This document shows, in pieces, positions 27,331 through 37,450 of a DNA stretch of 59,021 bases (position 1 is its first letter; each line of letters opens with the position of its first letter). Under the pieces are notes generated by a model that saw only the letters and a program-made list of their open reading frames with translations, searched no databases and was not told the DNA's origin. Source of the DNA: an uncultured Candidatus Thioglobus sp. (GTDB taxonomy: Bacteria > Pseudomonadota > Gammaproteobacteria > PS1 > Thioglobaceae); NCBI GenBank assembly GCA_910595805.1, contig CAJVCK010000006.1:1-59021 (forward strand), written 5' to 3'. Position numbers and translations under genes: made by a program.

Positions 27331-28730
27331 TTAAAACGCAAGTTGTTGTTATTGGTTCTGGTCCTGGCGGCTATACTGCTGCTTTTCGTGCAGCTGATTT
27401 AGGTAAAGAAGTTGTACTAATTGAACGCTATGAAAACCTGGGTGGTGTTTGTTTAAACGTCGGTTGTATTCCTTCAAAAGCCTTACTTCATACTGCGGAA
27501 GTGATTAACGAAGCTGCGGAAGCCTCACACTTTGGTGTCACCTTTGGTGAAACCAAAATTGATATTGATGGTGTACGTGCTAATAAAGAGAACATTGTTA
27601 GTAAATTAACTGGTGGTATTAAAGCCCTAGCCAAAGCTAGAAAAGTACAAGTAGTGACAGGCTATGGAAAATTCATCTCAGCCAATCAAATTGCTATTGA
27701 TGATTCGGATGAAGTGATTGAGTTTGAACATTGTATTATTGCAGCAGGCTCTCGTGTTACTAAAATCCCAGCTTTTCCATTTGATGATCCACGAGTGATG
27801 GATTCGACCGATGCGCTCGAATTAGACAGTGTGCCTGAACGCCTACTGATTGTTGGTGGTGGTATCATCGGCCTAGAAATGGCAACTGTATACAACGCAC
27901 TTGGTAGTGAAATTACGGTGGTTGAATTGGCCGATCAGCTAATTGCAAGTGCTGATAAAGACGTGGTCAACCCACTGGCCAGACGCATCAAAAAACAATA
28001 TAAAAATATTTACCTTAATACCAAAGTTACCAAAATGGAAGCAACAAATGCAGGCATTAAAGTTGATTTTGAAGGCAAAAAAGCACCAGAAACAGACACT
28101 TTTGATAAAGTATTAGTTTCAATTGGTCGTTCACCAAATGGGCAATTGATTGATGCTGAAAAAGCCGGTGTAGAAGTTAATGAATGGGGCTTTATCCCAA
28201 CAGACAAACAAATGCGTACCAACATTAATCATATTTTTGCGATTGGCGATATTGTGGGTCAACCGATGTTAGCACACAAAGCAGTTCATGAAGCCAAAGT
28301 GGCCGCGGAGGTTATTTGTGGTCACAAATCTGGCTTTGATGCATTGACCATTCCATCAGTCGCCTACACAGACCCTGAAGTCGCCTGGACAGGTAAAACT
28401 GAAAAAGAGCTTAAAGAAGAAGGAGTCGCTTACGAAAAAGGTGTATTTCCTTGGGCTGCTTCAGGTCGAAGTTTGAGTATTGGTCGTAACGAAGGCATGT
28501 CTAAAGCTCTATTTGAAACTAAAACAGGTCGCATATTAGGTATGGGTATTTGTGGCACTAATGCGGGTGAGCTCATTGCTGAAGCAACACTCGCCATTGA
28601 AATGGGATGTGATATGAGCGATATCGCACTCACCATTCACGCCCACCCAACACTTTCTGAAACAACTGCTTTTGCCACTGAAATGGCTGAAGGAACCATT
28701 ACTGATTTATTACCACCAAAAAAGAAATAG
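27327..28730 (+). CDS. lpd: Dihydrolipoyl dehydrogenase (E3)
   Basis: FAD flavoprotein reoxidising dihydrolipoamide for pyruvate and 2-oxoglutarate dehydrogenases. FAD loop GSGPGGYTAAF at residues 10-20, redox pair Cys42/Cys47 in GGVCLNVGCIPSK, NAD loop GGGIIGLEMATVY near 177, and the C-terminal HAHPTLSET with the catalytic His-Glu partner. 467 residues. ATG overlaps the aceF stop by 4 nt, so expression is coupled. Confidence 0.97.
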   Translation: MIKTQVVVIGSGPGGYTAAFRAADLGKEVVLIERYENLGGVCLNVGCIPSKALLHTAEVINEAAEASHFGVTFGETKIDIDGVRANKENIVSKLTGGIKALAKARKVQVVTGYGKFISANQIAIDDSDEVIEFEHCIIAAGSRVTKIPAFPFDDPRVMDSTDALELDSVPERLLIVGGGIIGLEMATVYNALGSEITVVELADQLIASADKDVVNPLARRIKKQYKNIYLNTKVTKMEATNAGIKVDFEGKKAPETDTFDKVLVSIGRSPNGQLIDAEKAGVEVNEWGFIPTDKQMRTNINHIFAIGDIVGQPMLAHKAVHEAKVAAEVICGHKSGFDALTIPSVAYTDPEVAWTGKTEKELKEEGVAYEKGVFPWAASGRSLSIGRNEGMSKALFETKTGRILGMGICGTNAGELIAEATLAIEMGCDMSDIALTIHAHPTLSETTAFATEMAEGTITDLLPPKKK

Positions 28731-28739
28731 GAACACAAT

Positions 28740-29393
28740 ATGAACACAACACAAGCAAGAAGTAATGCAATTGATCAACAAATTAGACCCTGGGGTGGCT
28801 TGAATTACATTGCCAACAATGCACTTAGAAGCACACCAAGGGAGGATTTTGTGCCTGAAAAATATCAAAATCTAGCGTTTGCTGATATTGAAATCCCACT
28901 AAATGGCAAGGCAAAAATGCTTAGCCCTAAAATTGAAGGGAGGCTATTAAATGCACTTAATATTAAGAAAGATGAAACCGTATTAGAAGTAGGTACTGGC
29001 AGTGGTTACTTAACAGCGGTGATTTCAAAACTATGTAAATCAATCACTAGTATCGAAATAGACGATGAATTAAGTAGCAACGCCCAAGAAAAACTTGATT
29101 CGCTCAATATCAACAATGCACAACTTGAAGTCGGTGATGCCTCCAAAGGTTGGAATTCAAATGACTTTTTTGATGTGGTTATCGTTGGTGCAGCTGTGCC
29201 AAAAATTACAGGTCGTTATTTTCACCTACTTAATGTTGGTGGCCGCATCTTCGTTGTAGAAGGACAAGGTAATGCTATGCAGGCAAAACTTATTACACGT
29301 ATAAGCGAACACAAATGGGAAACACAATCTTTATTTGAAACTCATTTAGATACTATGCAAGGATTAGAGGCCGTTGAAAGCTTTAAATTTTAA
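28740..29393 (+). CDS. Protein-L-isoaspartate O-methyltransferase family protein
   Basis: 217-residue SAM methyltransferase of the PCMT family. N-terminal half has NAIDQQIRPWG and PREDFVPEKYQNLAFAD, the motif-I loop is VLEVGTGSGYLTAVIS around residues 80-95, and VGAAVPKI stands where Pcm has the substrate-site loop. This is the variant class often placed beside tolC or respiratory genes, and repair of isoaspartyl protein is presumed rather than shown. It starts 9 nt after lpd. Confidence 0.85.
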   Translation: MNTTQARSNAIDQQIRPWGGLNYIANNALRSTPREDFVPEKYQNLAFADIEIPLNGKAKMLSPKIEGRLLNALNIKKDETVLEVGTGSGYLTAVISKLCKSITSIEIDDELSSNAQEKLDSLNINNAQLEVGDASKGWNSNDFFDVVIVGAAVPKITGRYFHLLNVGGRIFVVEGQGNAMQAKLITRISEHKWETQSLFETHLDTMQGLEAVESFKF

Positions 29394-29405
29394 ATTTTAA
29401 ATTTT
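29385..29405. repeat. AAATTTT x3 tandem heptamer
   Basis: Three perfect copies of AAATTTT spanning the end of the methyltransferase gene and its 20-bp gap to the next gene. The stop codon lies in the repeat. No ribosome binding site is left for the downstream gene; likely simple-sequence drift. Confidence 0.7.
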
Positions 29406-29413
29406 AAAAAAAC

Positions 29414-31792
29414 ATGAAGCGTTTTTACAATTTTATTTTAGAAAAATCTGGAGATAGTATTGTACTATTGATGATTGTTGCTGGATTTTTTATAGCGCAA
29501 ATCCCAAACTTTCAACTTGATGCTTCTTCAGATTCTCTAGTTTTAGAAGGGGATAGAAATCTTAGATACTACGAAAGTATTAAAAAAAATTATGGTTCTG
29601 ATGAATATTTAGTCATTAGTTACCAAGCTAAAGAAAAATTATTAGACCCTCAACAATTAGAGCATTTAAAACGCCTAAAAACTGATTTACAAAATATTGA
29701 ACAAATAAGTTCGGTCACTACAATTCTTGATGTGCCACTGTTTCGATCGCCGCCGCTTAAGTTAGTTGACTTAGCTGATACCAATGTAACTATTGAAAAT
29801 GGCAATGCCGATCTTGCATTAGCAAGCAATGAATTTAAAACATCGCCTTTGTATTCTAACAACTTAGTTAGTAAAGATGGCAATACAACCGCCATTTTGG
29901 TGTTCTTAAAAAATAACGAAAGGTTTGCACAACTTCGCCGAACACGCGATGAAATGCGCCTACAGAGAGCTCGTAGCCAGCTGTCTGAAGATGAACTGAA
30001 TAAGCTAAAAATTATTGAAAAGCAAGTATTAAAAAATTCAAGCGTTAAAAGCGACTTGCAAGCTCAAACCATTGCCAAAATTCGCAATACACTTGACCAA
30101 TACCGAGACAAAGCCGGTCTATTCTTAGGCGGTCTACCAATGATTACCACTGATATTGTTAGCTATATTGGCAATGATCTGGTTGTTTTTAGTTTAGCAG
30201 TCATCGGCCTAATGACTGTTATTTTGGCGCTTATTTTTAAAGGCATCCGTTGGGTGGTAATGCCAATTACAATAAGCATTACTGCCGCTTTAATGATGAC
30301 AGGTATTCTAGGATATTTAGACTGGAAAGTAACTGTCATATCAAGCAATTTCTTTTCATTGTTACTGGTAATGACGCTTTCAGTCACTATTCATTTAATA
30401 GTGCGCTACCGAGAATTGGCGCAACTCAAACCAGATTTAGAATACCGAGAGTTAATTAGAAACACATTGGAACAAATGTTTAAGCCGTGTTTATTCACTA
30501 CACTCACTACTATTGCTGCTTTTGGCTCATTATTGATTAGTGGGATTAAACCTGTTATTGATTTTGGCTGGATGATGTCAATTGGTGTAACTCTTGCCTT
30601 GGTTTTATCTTTCTTAGCCTTTCCAATCATTATGATTCTACTGCCAAAAGCTAAAGTAAAGAGTTTTAAAACCGAATTAGGCGTTACTCGTAGACTGGCT
30701 AAATTTACTGAACGATTTGGTAATCACTTGCTGGTAATATTAGTATTATGCATTGGTGCGGCCGGCATTGGTATTAATAAACTCAGCGTAGAAAACCGCT
30801 TTATTGATTATTTTAAAGAAAGCACTGAAATCAACCAAGGGCTGACTTTAATTGATGAAAAGCTCGGTGGAACCATTCCATTAGAGATCGTATTTGACGA
30901 TATAGCTGAAGACTATTGGTACGACGAAGATCTTCGTAGTGATATTCACAAGATACATAATTATTTAGACAGTCTAGATGAAACTGGAAAAGTCCTTTCT
31001 ATTGATACATTGGTACAGTTATTAACCCAAGCAAACGATGGAAAGGTTTTAAATGGATTCTTCCTCAACGTTATCAAAAGTCAAATCCCAGATGACGCTA
31101 GAGCGCACGTATTAAACCCTTACCTATCAGAAGATACTGGTCAATTGCGCATGGTGATTCGCATCCGAGAAACCAACAAAGACCTTAAGCGCGATGAGTT
31201 GATTAACAAGGTACAACATTATATTGAGAATGATGCAGGCTTTAGACCAGACAGCTTTCATGTTACCGGCATGTTGGTGCTATACAATAACATGCTGCAA
31301 AGCTTGTTTGATTCACAAATTAAAACTATTGCCGTTGTTTTTGGTGTGATATTCATCATGTTCTTGTTTGTATTTAAATCAATAACCTTGTCTATTTTGG
31401 CGTTAATTCCTAACACACTGCCGTCATTATTTATTCTTGGTATTATGGGTGTGCTCGGCATTCCACTAGATTTGATGACAATTACCATTTCTGCCATTGC
31501 TATCGGTATTGGCGTTGATAATGCCATTCACTACATTCACCGCTTTAAAGCGGAGTTTAAAAAGGATGGCGACTATTTGGCAACTATGTATCGTTCACAC
31601 GACTCAATTGGTTTAGCAATGTTTTATACCTCTATCACAGTCGCATTAGGTTTTTTGATTTTAGTTTTATCTAATTTTATCCCAAGTATTTATTTTGGTG
31701 TATTTACCGCTATTGCTATGCTAAGTGCAGTACTTGCCAATTTAACACTATTGCCTAAATTAATTTTAATGGTTAAGCCAAAAATTAAATGA
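29414..31792 (+). CDS. MMPL/RND superfamily exporter, HAE3-like
   Basis: 792-residue inner-membrane protein with two MMPL/sterol-sensing-type halves. One N-terminal segment (about 15-33), a periplasmic domain, five segments near 250-410, another segment near 435, a second periplasmic domain, then five segments near 630-790. Related proteins move lipids or hopanoids to the outer membrane, and no fusion-protein or TolC partner is next to it, which fits that class over drug RND pumps. The substrate is unknown. It lacks a visible ribosome binding site. Confidence 0.83.
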   Translation: MKRFYNFILEKSGDSIVLLMIVAGFFIAQIPNFQLDASSDSLVLEGDRNLRYYESIKKNYGSDEYLVISYQAKEKLLDPQQLEHLKRLKTDLQNIEQISSVTTILDVPLFRSPPLKLVDLADTNVTIENGNADLALASNEFKTSPLYSNNLVSKDGNTTAILVFLKNNERFAQLRRTRDEMRLQRARSQLSEDELNKLKIIEKQVLKNSSVKSDLQAQTIAKIRNTLDQYRDKAGLFLGGLPMITTDIVSYIGNDLVVFSLAVIGLMTVILALIFKGIRWVVMPITISITAALMMTGILGYLDWKVTVISSNFFSLLLVMTLSVTIHLIVRYRELAQLKPDLEYRELIRNTLEQMFKPCLFTTLTTIAAFGSLLISGIKPVIDFGWMMSIGVTLALVLSFLAFPIIMILLPKAKVKSFKTELGVTRRLAKFTERFGNHLLVILVLCIGAAGIGINKLSVENRFIDYFKESTEINQGLTLIDEKLGGTIPLEIVFDDIAEDYWYDEDLRSDIHKIHNYLDSLDETGKVLSIDTLVQLLTQANDGKVLNGFFLNVIKSQIPDDARAHVLNPYLSEDTGQLRMVIRIRETNKDLKRDELINKVQHYIENDAGFRPDSFHVTGMLVLYNNMLQSLFDSQIKTIAVVFGVIFIMFLFVFKSITLSILALIPNTLPSLFILGIMGVLGIPLDLMTITISAIAIGIGVDNAIHYIHRFKAEFKKDGDYLATMYRSHDSIGLAMFYTSITVALGFLILVLSNFIPSIYFGVFTAIAMLSAVLANLTLLPKLILMVKPKIK

Positions 31793-31817
31793 AATTAAAT
31801 TAACCACATTTCATTCC

Positions 31818-33374
31818 ATGTCAACACAACACCATTTTGATGTGCTTATTATTGGTACGGGTAGCGCAGGGTTGATGAGCGCCTTGCAATTGTCTGATAA
31901 TCTATCCATTGCCCTCATTGCTAAAGACAAAGTTCTTGAAAGTAGTTCTTACTATGCACAAGGCGGCATATCAGCCGTACTGGATGAAAATGATAATTTT
32001 GAATCACACATCAAAGACACTTTGTCAACCGGATCAGATTTAGGTAGTAAATTAGCCGTACAATTTATGATTGAGCAAGCGCCATCTGCGATTAAATCTC
32101 TAGAAAAAGCAGGTGTTGTTTTCACTCAACAAATGGGGCAATATCATTTAACCACTGAGGGAGGTCACAGTAATCGACGTGTTGCCCATGTTGCTGATAA
32201 AACTGGTCAATCTATTCAGACCAATTTATTCAAAAGCGCCAAAGTCAAAAAAAACATCACTTTGTTTGAGAACTTTATTGCCATTGATTTACTTACAAAA
32301 GACCAACATTGTTATGGCGCCTATATTCTAAATAAATCAACCAATGAGGTTGAAAGTTTTATTGCCCATAAAACCATTATTGCCACTGGTGGCGCTTCCA
32401 AAACCTACCTTTATACTTCTAATCCAGACACTTCAACTGGTGATGGTATTGCGATGGCTTTTCGTAGTGGTTGCGATATTGTAAATATGGAATTTACCCA
32501 ATTTCACCCCACCTGTTTGTATCACCCACATGCCAAATCATTTTTGATTTCTGAAGCTTTACGTGGCGAAGGCGCCAAGCTTATTTTGCCAACAGGCAAA
32601 CCCTTCATGAAAAAATACGATGAACGCTCAGAGCTTGCACCACGTGATATTGTCGCTAGAGCTATTGATTCAGAAATGAAGACTCATGGTTTTGATTGTG
32701 TATATTTAGACATATCATTCAAAGATAAAGATTGGATTATGTCACACTTTCCTACCATTTATGAAAAATGCATTTCCTTTGGTATTGATATTTCAAAAGA
32801 GTCAATTCCAGTTGTGCCGGCTGCTCATTACACTTGTGGTGGCATCCAAACAGATATCAACGCACACAGCAACATTAATAACTTATATGCTGTTGGTGAG
32901 GTCGCTCATACTGGCGTACATGGGGCTAACCGTATGGCTAGTAATTCATTATTAGAATGCATTGTATTTGCTAAAGCCTGTGCCAACCATATTAACCAAC
33001 AAACACTAGTACCCCAACACTTAAGCTTTGATAATTGGGATGCCTCTAGAGTAAGCCTATCAAAAGAAAAAGTAGTGGTTTCACACCTATGGGATGAAAT
33101 CAGGCGCATTATGTGGAACTTTGTTGGCATTGTACGATCTAACAGAAGGTTGGAAATTGCACAACATCGGCTTGAGCAAATTCAAATTGAAGTCAATGAA
33201 TATTACAGTTTGTACCTTATATCGAGTGATTTAATAGAGTTGAGAAACTTGGTTAAAACTGCACAAATTATTATTGATTCCGCCATCAGTAGAAAAGAAA
33301 GTCGAGGCTTACATTATAACGAAGATCACCCTAAGCAATCAGCCCTAGCAAAAAACACTATAATATCATTATGA
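31818..33374 (+). CDS. nadB: L-aspartate oxidase
   Basis: FAD enzyme oxidising aspartate to iminoaspartate, the first step of de novo NAD synthesis; unlike succinate dehydrogenase it can use oxygen or fumarate. FAD loop [10 protein letters not shown] at residues 13-22, [13 protein letters not shown] near 42, [12 protein letters not shown] near 116, and [14 protein letters not shown] near 370 match NadB. 518 residues. The def start overlaps its stop (ATGA). nadA and nadC are not in the window. Confidence 0.96.
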   Translation: MSTQHHFDVLIIGTGSAGLMSALQLSDNLSIALIAKDKVLESSSYYAQGGISAVLDENDNFESHIKDTLSTGSDLGSKLAVQFMIEQAPSAIKSLEKAGVVFTQQMGQYHLTTEGGHSNRRVAHVADKTGQSIQTNLFKSAKVKKNITLFENFIAIDLLTKDQHCYGAYILNKSTNEVESFIAHKTIIATGGASKTYLYTSNPDTSTGDGIAMAFRSGCDIVNMEFTQFHPTCLYHPHAKSFLISEALRGEGAKLILPTGKPFMKKYDERSELAPRDIVARAIDSEMKTHGFDCVYLDISFKDKDWIMSHFPTIYEKCISFGIDISKESIPVVPAAHYTCGGIQTDINAHSNINNLYAVGEVAHTGVHGANRMASNSLLECIVFAKACANHINQQTLVPQHLSFDNWDASRVSLSKEKVVVSHLWDEIRRIMWNFVGIVRSNRRLEIAQHRLEQIQIEVNEYYSLYLISSDLIELRNLVKTAQIIIDSAISRKESRGLHYNEDHPKQSALAKNTIISL

Positions 33375-33865
33375 TACTGCCAATCCTTCATTACCCTGAT
33401 AAACGTTTACGCACTGTAGCCAAATTAGTTAGTACGGTAGATGATGCAGTTAAAACATTAGTCAAAAACATGTTTGAAACCATGTACGATGCACCAGGAA
33501 TTGGGTTAGCGGCTACACAAGTTGATCATCATCAACGTATTATTGTTATTGATCTTTCTGAAGATAAAAATCAACCATTGTGTTTAATTAACCCAGAAAT
33601 TTTTGAAAAGGATGGAGAGATTGACTGGGAAGAAGGCTGTCTTTCTGTGCCAAATTATTACCAATGTGTGAAGCGTGCTAACCATATTAAAGTACGCGCA
33701 CTCAACGAACAAGGCGAAAGTTTTGAACTAGAAGCAGATGAACTTTTAGGTGTTTGCATACAACATGAAATTGACCACTTAAATGGTATCTTATTTGTTG
33801 ATCACTTATCTAAACTCAAACAAAAACGACTGTTAGAGAAAACTAAGAAAGCAATTAAGGATTAG
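33371..33865 (+). CDS. def: Peptide deformylase
   Basis: Removes the formyl group from nascent proteins. All three motifs are present: GIGLAATQ (43-50), EGCLSVP with metal ligand Cys90, and QHEIDH with His132, Glu133 and His136. 164 residues. In most gammaproteobacteria def pairs with fmt; here it sits in a nadB-def-dusB-fis-purH run, overlapping nadB by 4 nt and preceding dusB by 3 nt. Confidence 0.97.
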   Translation: MILPILHYPDKRLRTVAKLVSTVDDAVKTLVKNMFETMYDAPGIGLAATQVDHHQRIIVIDLSEDKNQPLCLINPEIFEKDGEIDWEEGCLSVPNYYQCVKRANHIKVRALNEQGESFELEADELLGVCIQHEIDHLNGILFVDHLSKLKQKRLLEKTKKAIKD

Positions 33866-33868
33866 TTC

Positions 33869-34843
33869 GTGCCTATCCAAATTGGCGATTACCAGCTCAA
33901 ATCTCAAGTTTTGCTTGCACCAATGGCAGGCACTAGTGACAAACCCTTTAGAAGTATTTGCCGTTCCCAAGGCTCAGCACTCACCACCTCTGAAATGGTA
34001 GTCATTCAACAACACTTACTCAATACAAACAAATCTAAACACCGATTGGATTTTTCTGGCGAGCCCAAACCTATCAGTATACAAATTGCAGGTTCTGAGG
34101 TTGATGAAATGGTGTATTCAGCACAGCAAGCAGTTGAACTTGGCGCAGATATTATTGATATTAACATGGGTTGCCCTGCAAAAAAAGTATGTAATAAAGC
34201 TGCGGGTTCGGCCCTCATGCAAGACGAAGACCTAGTTGAAGCCATCCTTAATTCTGCAGTTAATGCTGTCAACATTCCTGTGACACTAAAGATGCGCACA
34301 GGTTGGAACATTACCAATAAAAATGCTTCTACCATTGCTAAAATTGCACAAGATGCTGGTATACAAATGCTTAGTGTTCATGGTCGTACACGTGCAGATA
34401 AATATAGTGGGATGGCAGAATACAACACCATCAGAAAAGTTAAATCACAAGTCAGTATTCCAGTGATTGCGAATGGCGATATCATTTCAGCTGAAAAAGC
34501 TAAGCAGGTACTTGATTACACGTTAGCTGATGGGGTGATGGTGGGTAGAGCCACTCAAGGCAATCCGTGGATCATTCATGAAATTGACTATTTCTTAAAA
34601 AATGGAAAAATAGCACCAAAAATCCCACTTGAAATTAAAAAACAAACAATTTTAGAACATATTACTCAAATTCACAGATTTTATGGTGAAAAATTAGGAA
34701 CTCAGTTATCCAGAAAGCATATTTTTTGGTATGCTACGCACCTTGACAAAGAAAATGGTCAATCCTTTTGGAAAAAAGTGAATAAAATCACTGACCACAA
34801 ACATCAATACCAACTACTTGAGGAATTTTTACAATCACTATGA
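33869..34843 (+). CDS. dusB: tRNA-dihydrouridine synthase B
   Basis: FMN/NADPH enzyme reducing uridine to dihydrouridine in the tRNA D-loop. LLAPMAGTSDKPFR near residue 16 contacts FMN, DINMGCPAKKVC near 97 holds the expected catalytic Cys region, LKMRTGW near 140, and SVHGRTR near 170. 324 residues from a GTG start. The fis start overlaps its stop (ATGA), the same dusB-fis coupling known from E. coli. Confidence 0.95.
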   Translation: MPIQIGDYQLKSQVLLAPMAGTSDKPFRSICRSQGSALTTSEMVVIQQHLLNTNKSKHRLDFSGEPKPISIQIAGSEVDEMVYSAQQAVELGADIIDINMGCPAKKVCNKAAGSALMQDEDLVEAILNSAVNAVNIPVTLKMRTGWNITNKNASTIAKIAQDAGIQMLSVHGRTRADKYSGMAEYNTIRKVKSQVSIPVIANGDIISAEKAKQVLDYTLADGVMVGRATQGNPWIIHEIDYFLKNGKIAPKIPLEIKKQTILEHITQIHRFYGEKLGTQLSRKHIFWYATHLDKENGQSFWKKVNKITDHKHQYQLLEEFLQSL

Positions 34844-35070
34844 GTTCAACAGATTTACCTGCTTGCATCAATGCAAAACTTGATCGCTATTTTGAGCAAC
34901 TCAAAGGTGAGTCAGCCTCTGGCGTATTCAAAATGGTCTTGCAAGAAACTGAATCAGTTACTATTAAGTTTATTTTAGACAAAGTTGAACAAAATCAAAG
35001 TGAGGCCGCTAGAATCCTAGGTATGAATCGCGGCACTTTAAAGAAAAAAATCGAGCTATATAAGCTATAA
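34840..35070 (+). CDS. fis: DNA-binding protein Fis
   Basis: Nucleoid protein and transcription factor that bends DNA and activates stable-RNA promoters in fast growth. The helix-turn-helix NQSEAARILGMNRGTLKKKIE fills the C-terminus. At 76 residues it is shorter than E. coli Fis (98), missing most of the N-terminal beta-hairpin that contacts Hin recombinase; short forms are usual outside enterics. It overlaps dusB by 4 nt and precedes purH. Confidence 0.92.
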   Translation: MSSTDLPACINAKLDRYFEQLKGESASGVFKMVLQETESVTIKFILDKVEQNQSEAARILGMNRGTLKKKIELYKL

Positions 35071-35109
35071 TATTTTCTTTAGTTTTTCACCAAATATCAA
35101 AGGAATAAA

Positions 35110-36651
35110 ATGGCCATACAACGCGCTCTAATCAGTGTTTCTGATAAAACTGGTATTATCGAATTAGCTCAAGCTTTAGCTGATAAAAATATTGAAATCC
35201 TCTCAACCGGTGGCACTGCCAAGCTGTTAGCTGACAACAACATCCCCGTGATTGAAGTTTCTGATTACACTGGCTTTCCTGAAATGATGGCAGGTCGTGT
35301 TAAGACTTTAAATCCTAAAATTCATGGTGGTATTTTGGCACGTCGCGGACTTGATGAAGGTGTGATGGCTGAAAATGACATTAATCCAATTGATTTAGTC
35401 GTGGTCAACCTTTACCCTTTCCAAGCAACCATTGCAAATCCTGATTGCACTTTAGAAGATGCGATTGAAAATATTGATATTGGTGGTCCTGCTATGCTCA
35501 GATCAAGCGCTAAAAACCATGCCTCAGTTACGGTTGTGGTAGATGCTTCTGATTATCAAACAGTGATTGATGAGATCAACGCAAGTGGCGATACTTCACT
35601 TGAAACTCGTACAAAGTTAGCCCTTAAAACTTTTGAACATACAGCGCAATATGATGGCGCTATTGCTAATTATCTTGGCAAAGGTAAAGACGGATTTTCT
35701 AACACTATGAATTTACAGTTTAATAAAGTACAGTCAATGCGTTATGGTGAGAACCCACATCAAAATGCCGCATTTTATGTAGAAAGTAACATTGCCGAAT
35801 CTTGCGTAGCATCAAGCGCACAATTCCAAGGTAAAGAAATGTCATTCAACAACATGGCCGATGCCGATGCAGCGCTTGAGTGTGTTCGAAGTTTTGATGA
35901 GCCTTGTTGTGTGATTGTTAAGCACGCTAACCCTTGTGGTGTTGCCGTAAGAGATAATATTCATAACGCTTATTTGGATGCTTTTAAAACTGATCCAACC
36001 TCAGCATTTGGTGGCATTATCGCTTTTAACCGTAACTTAGACAAAGACACTGCGCAAGATATTATTGACAAGCAATTTGTAGAAGTAATCATCGCGCCGA
36101 GTGTTGATGATGATGCTAAAGAAGTATTATCAGCTAAGAAAAATGTTCGCGCCTTAGAATGTGGTGATCTTAGCACTGCCCAACCATCACTAGACTTTAA
36201 ACGAGTAACGGGTGGGCTGTTAGTACAAGACAAAGATTTAGGTGTTATCACTGAAGATGACATCAAATGCGTCAGCGATATCCAGCCAACCGCTGATCAA
36301 ATCAAAGATTTATTATTCGCTTGGAAAGTGGCTAAAACTGTTAAGTCTAACGCTATTGTTTACGTCAAGAATCAAATGACGATTGGTGTAGGTGCGGGGC
36401 AAATGTCTCGTGTTTACTCAGCCAAGATTGCCGGCATTAAAGCTGCTGATGAAAACCTGGTAGTTGAAGGGTCAGTAATGGCATCTGATGCTTTCTTCCC
36501 ATTCAGAGACGGCATTGATGCGGCAGCAGCAGCAGGCATTAAGGCGATTATCCAGCCAGGTGGGTCAATGCGTGATGATGAAGTGATTGAAGCCGCGAAT
36601 GAGCATGGTATTGCTATGGTGTTTACAGGGATGCGCCACTTCAAGCACTAA
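35110..36651 (+). CDS. purH: Bifunctional AICAR formyltransferase/IMP cyclohydrolase
   Basis: Last two steps of IMP synthesis. N-terminal cyclohydrolase domain (about 1-195) has [22 protein letters not shown] and [17 protein letters not shown]. The C-terminal transformylase has [13 protein letters not shown] with the catalytic Lys-His, and [12 protein letters not shown] near the end. 513 residues. Order fis-purH is common in gammaproteobacteria, where purD usually follows; here a terminator follows instead and purD is absent. GGAAT-type ribosome binding site just before the ATG. Confidence 0.97.
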   Translation: MAIQRALISVSDKTGIIELAQALADKNIEILSTGGTAKLLADNNIPVIEVSDYTGFPEMMAGRVKTLNPKIHGGILARRGLDEGVMAENDINPIDLVVVNLYPFQATIANPDCTLEDAIENIDIGGPAMLRSSAKNHASVTVVVDASDYQTVIDEINASGDTSLETRTKLALKTFEHTAQYDGAIANYLGKGKDGFSNTMNLQFNKVQSMRYGENPHQNAAFYVESNIAESCVASSAQFQGKEMSFNNMADADAALECVRSFDEPCCVIVKHANPCGVAVRDNIHNAYLDAFKTDPTSAFGGIIAFNRNLDKDTAQDIIDKQFVEVIIAPSVDDDAKEVLSAKKNVRALECGDLSTAQPSLDFKRVTGGLLVQDKDLGVITEDDIKCVSDIQPTADQIKDLLFAWKVAKTVKSNAIVYVKNQMTIGVGAGQMSRVYSAKIAGIKAADENLVVEGSVMASDAFFPFRDGIDAAAAAGIKAIIQPGGSMRDDEVIEAANEHGIAMVFTGMRHFKH

Positions 36652-36781
36652 ATTCTAAAGGATAATTTTTTATCCATATTTGCATTGTTCATTTTTATAC
36701 TCGCTTGACGGGTGTAAACCAAACCTTGCTCGGTTATCTATAATTTCTAGCAAATCCAATTTCGAGTTTCTTATAGACAAA

Positions 36782-36815
36782 AAAAGCCGACCATTTAACT
36801 CAATGGTCGGCTTTT
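36782..36815. terminator. Bidirectional terminator between purH and the Met-rich gene
   Basis: 14-bp stem AAAAGCCGACCATT/AATGGTCGGCTTTT with a 6-nt loop. A-tract on one side and T-run on the other suit convergent use. The rest of the 183-bp gap has one weaker GGATAA/TTATCC hairpin (36660-36675) and no gene. Confidence 0.9.
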
Positions 36816-36834
36816 AAATGGTTAGATTTCTAGT

Positions 36835-37251
36835 CTACTTCATCATTTCTTTCATTTGATCAGGTGTCATATTCTGCATCATATTAAAATGCTCTATTGT
36901 CATAGTCTGCATTGCTCCAAGCTGTTCCGGTGTAACACTAACCATCATGTCTCTCATCATTACCATTTGATCTTTTGTTAACTTTGCCATCATGTGCTGC
37001 ATATCTTGCATTTGCTTTATTGTCATAGATTTCATCATGTTCAGCATCAATTCCTTCTGTTCATCTGTGACGCTTTTCATCATTTTTTGCATCATCTCAG
37101 TTTCTTGCGGAGACATTTGACCCATCATAGATCCAAAAGCTGCCTTTTGTTCTGCTGTCATTGCAGGCATGTCTGCAACAGCAGTGCCATACATAGTGGC
37201 AGATAGAATTGACACCATCAGTAATTTTATAGTTTTCTTTAATAAATTCAT
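36835..37251 (-). CDS. Predicted secreted methionine-rich repeat protein
   Basis: 138 residues; I do not recognise a named family. A signal peptide is clear (KK charge, hydrophobic LLMVSILSATMYG, cleavage after AVA at residue 26). The mature 112 residues hold 30 Met. They form 15-residue repeats from residue 31: units at 31-45, 46-60, 61-75, 76-90, 91-105, then a 22-residue unit at 106-127 and a short one at 128-138. The pattern is hydrophobic-Thr/Ser-x-acidic/Lys-Gln, three residues, Met, two residues, Met-Met, x, Lys/Ser. Probably helical hairpins with a Met face. No Cys. Metal (Cu) binding or oxidant scavenging are guesses. GAGG ribosome binding site upstream. Confidence 0.85.
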   Translation of the reverse strand: MNLLKKTIKLLMVSILSATMYGTAVADMPAMTAEQKAAFGSMMGQMSPQETEMMQKMMKSVTDEQKELMLNMMKSMTIKQMQDMQHMMAKLTKDQMVMMRDMMVSVTPEQLGAMQTMTIEHFNMMQNMTPDQMKEMMK

Positions 37252-37341
37252 ATTTACATCCTCATAGTTTTAGTTATAGTTTTTAACACCACAATTATTT
37301 AGGGTATTTTACATTTCAGAAATCAATAATCTGATGCTTTT

Positions 37342-37371
37342 ATTATACATATAAAAACAACAAAATTTACA
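37342..37371 (-). promoter_or_regulatory. Candidate promoter of the Met-rich gene
   Basis: On the minus strand, TGTAAA (37371-37366), an 18-bp spacer, perfect TATAAT (37347-37342), about 90 nt before the ATG. The -35 lies in the first 21-bp tandem repeat. Confidence 0.45.
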
Positions 37372-37405
37372 ATAAAAACAACAAAATTTACAATAAAAAC
37401 AACAA
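37351..37405. repeat. 21-bp tandem repeat, two full copies and a partial third
   Basis: Unit ATAAAAACAACAAAATTTAC plus A at 37351-37371 and 37372-37392, identical; a third copy from 37393 matches for 13 bp then diverges. A 21-bp period puts equal sites on the same DNA face. It lies in the 199-bp gap upstream of the Met-rich gene, which has no other gene. Confidence 0.85.
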
Positions 37406-37450
37406 CAAATTCTGCGGAATACGTTCAAAAAGGAATATTAAATTTGGTAT

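Noticed and set aside
37351..37405. CRISPR-like array
   Set aside because: Units are directly adjacent with no spacers and are only 21 bp; there are no cas genes in the window.
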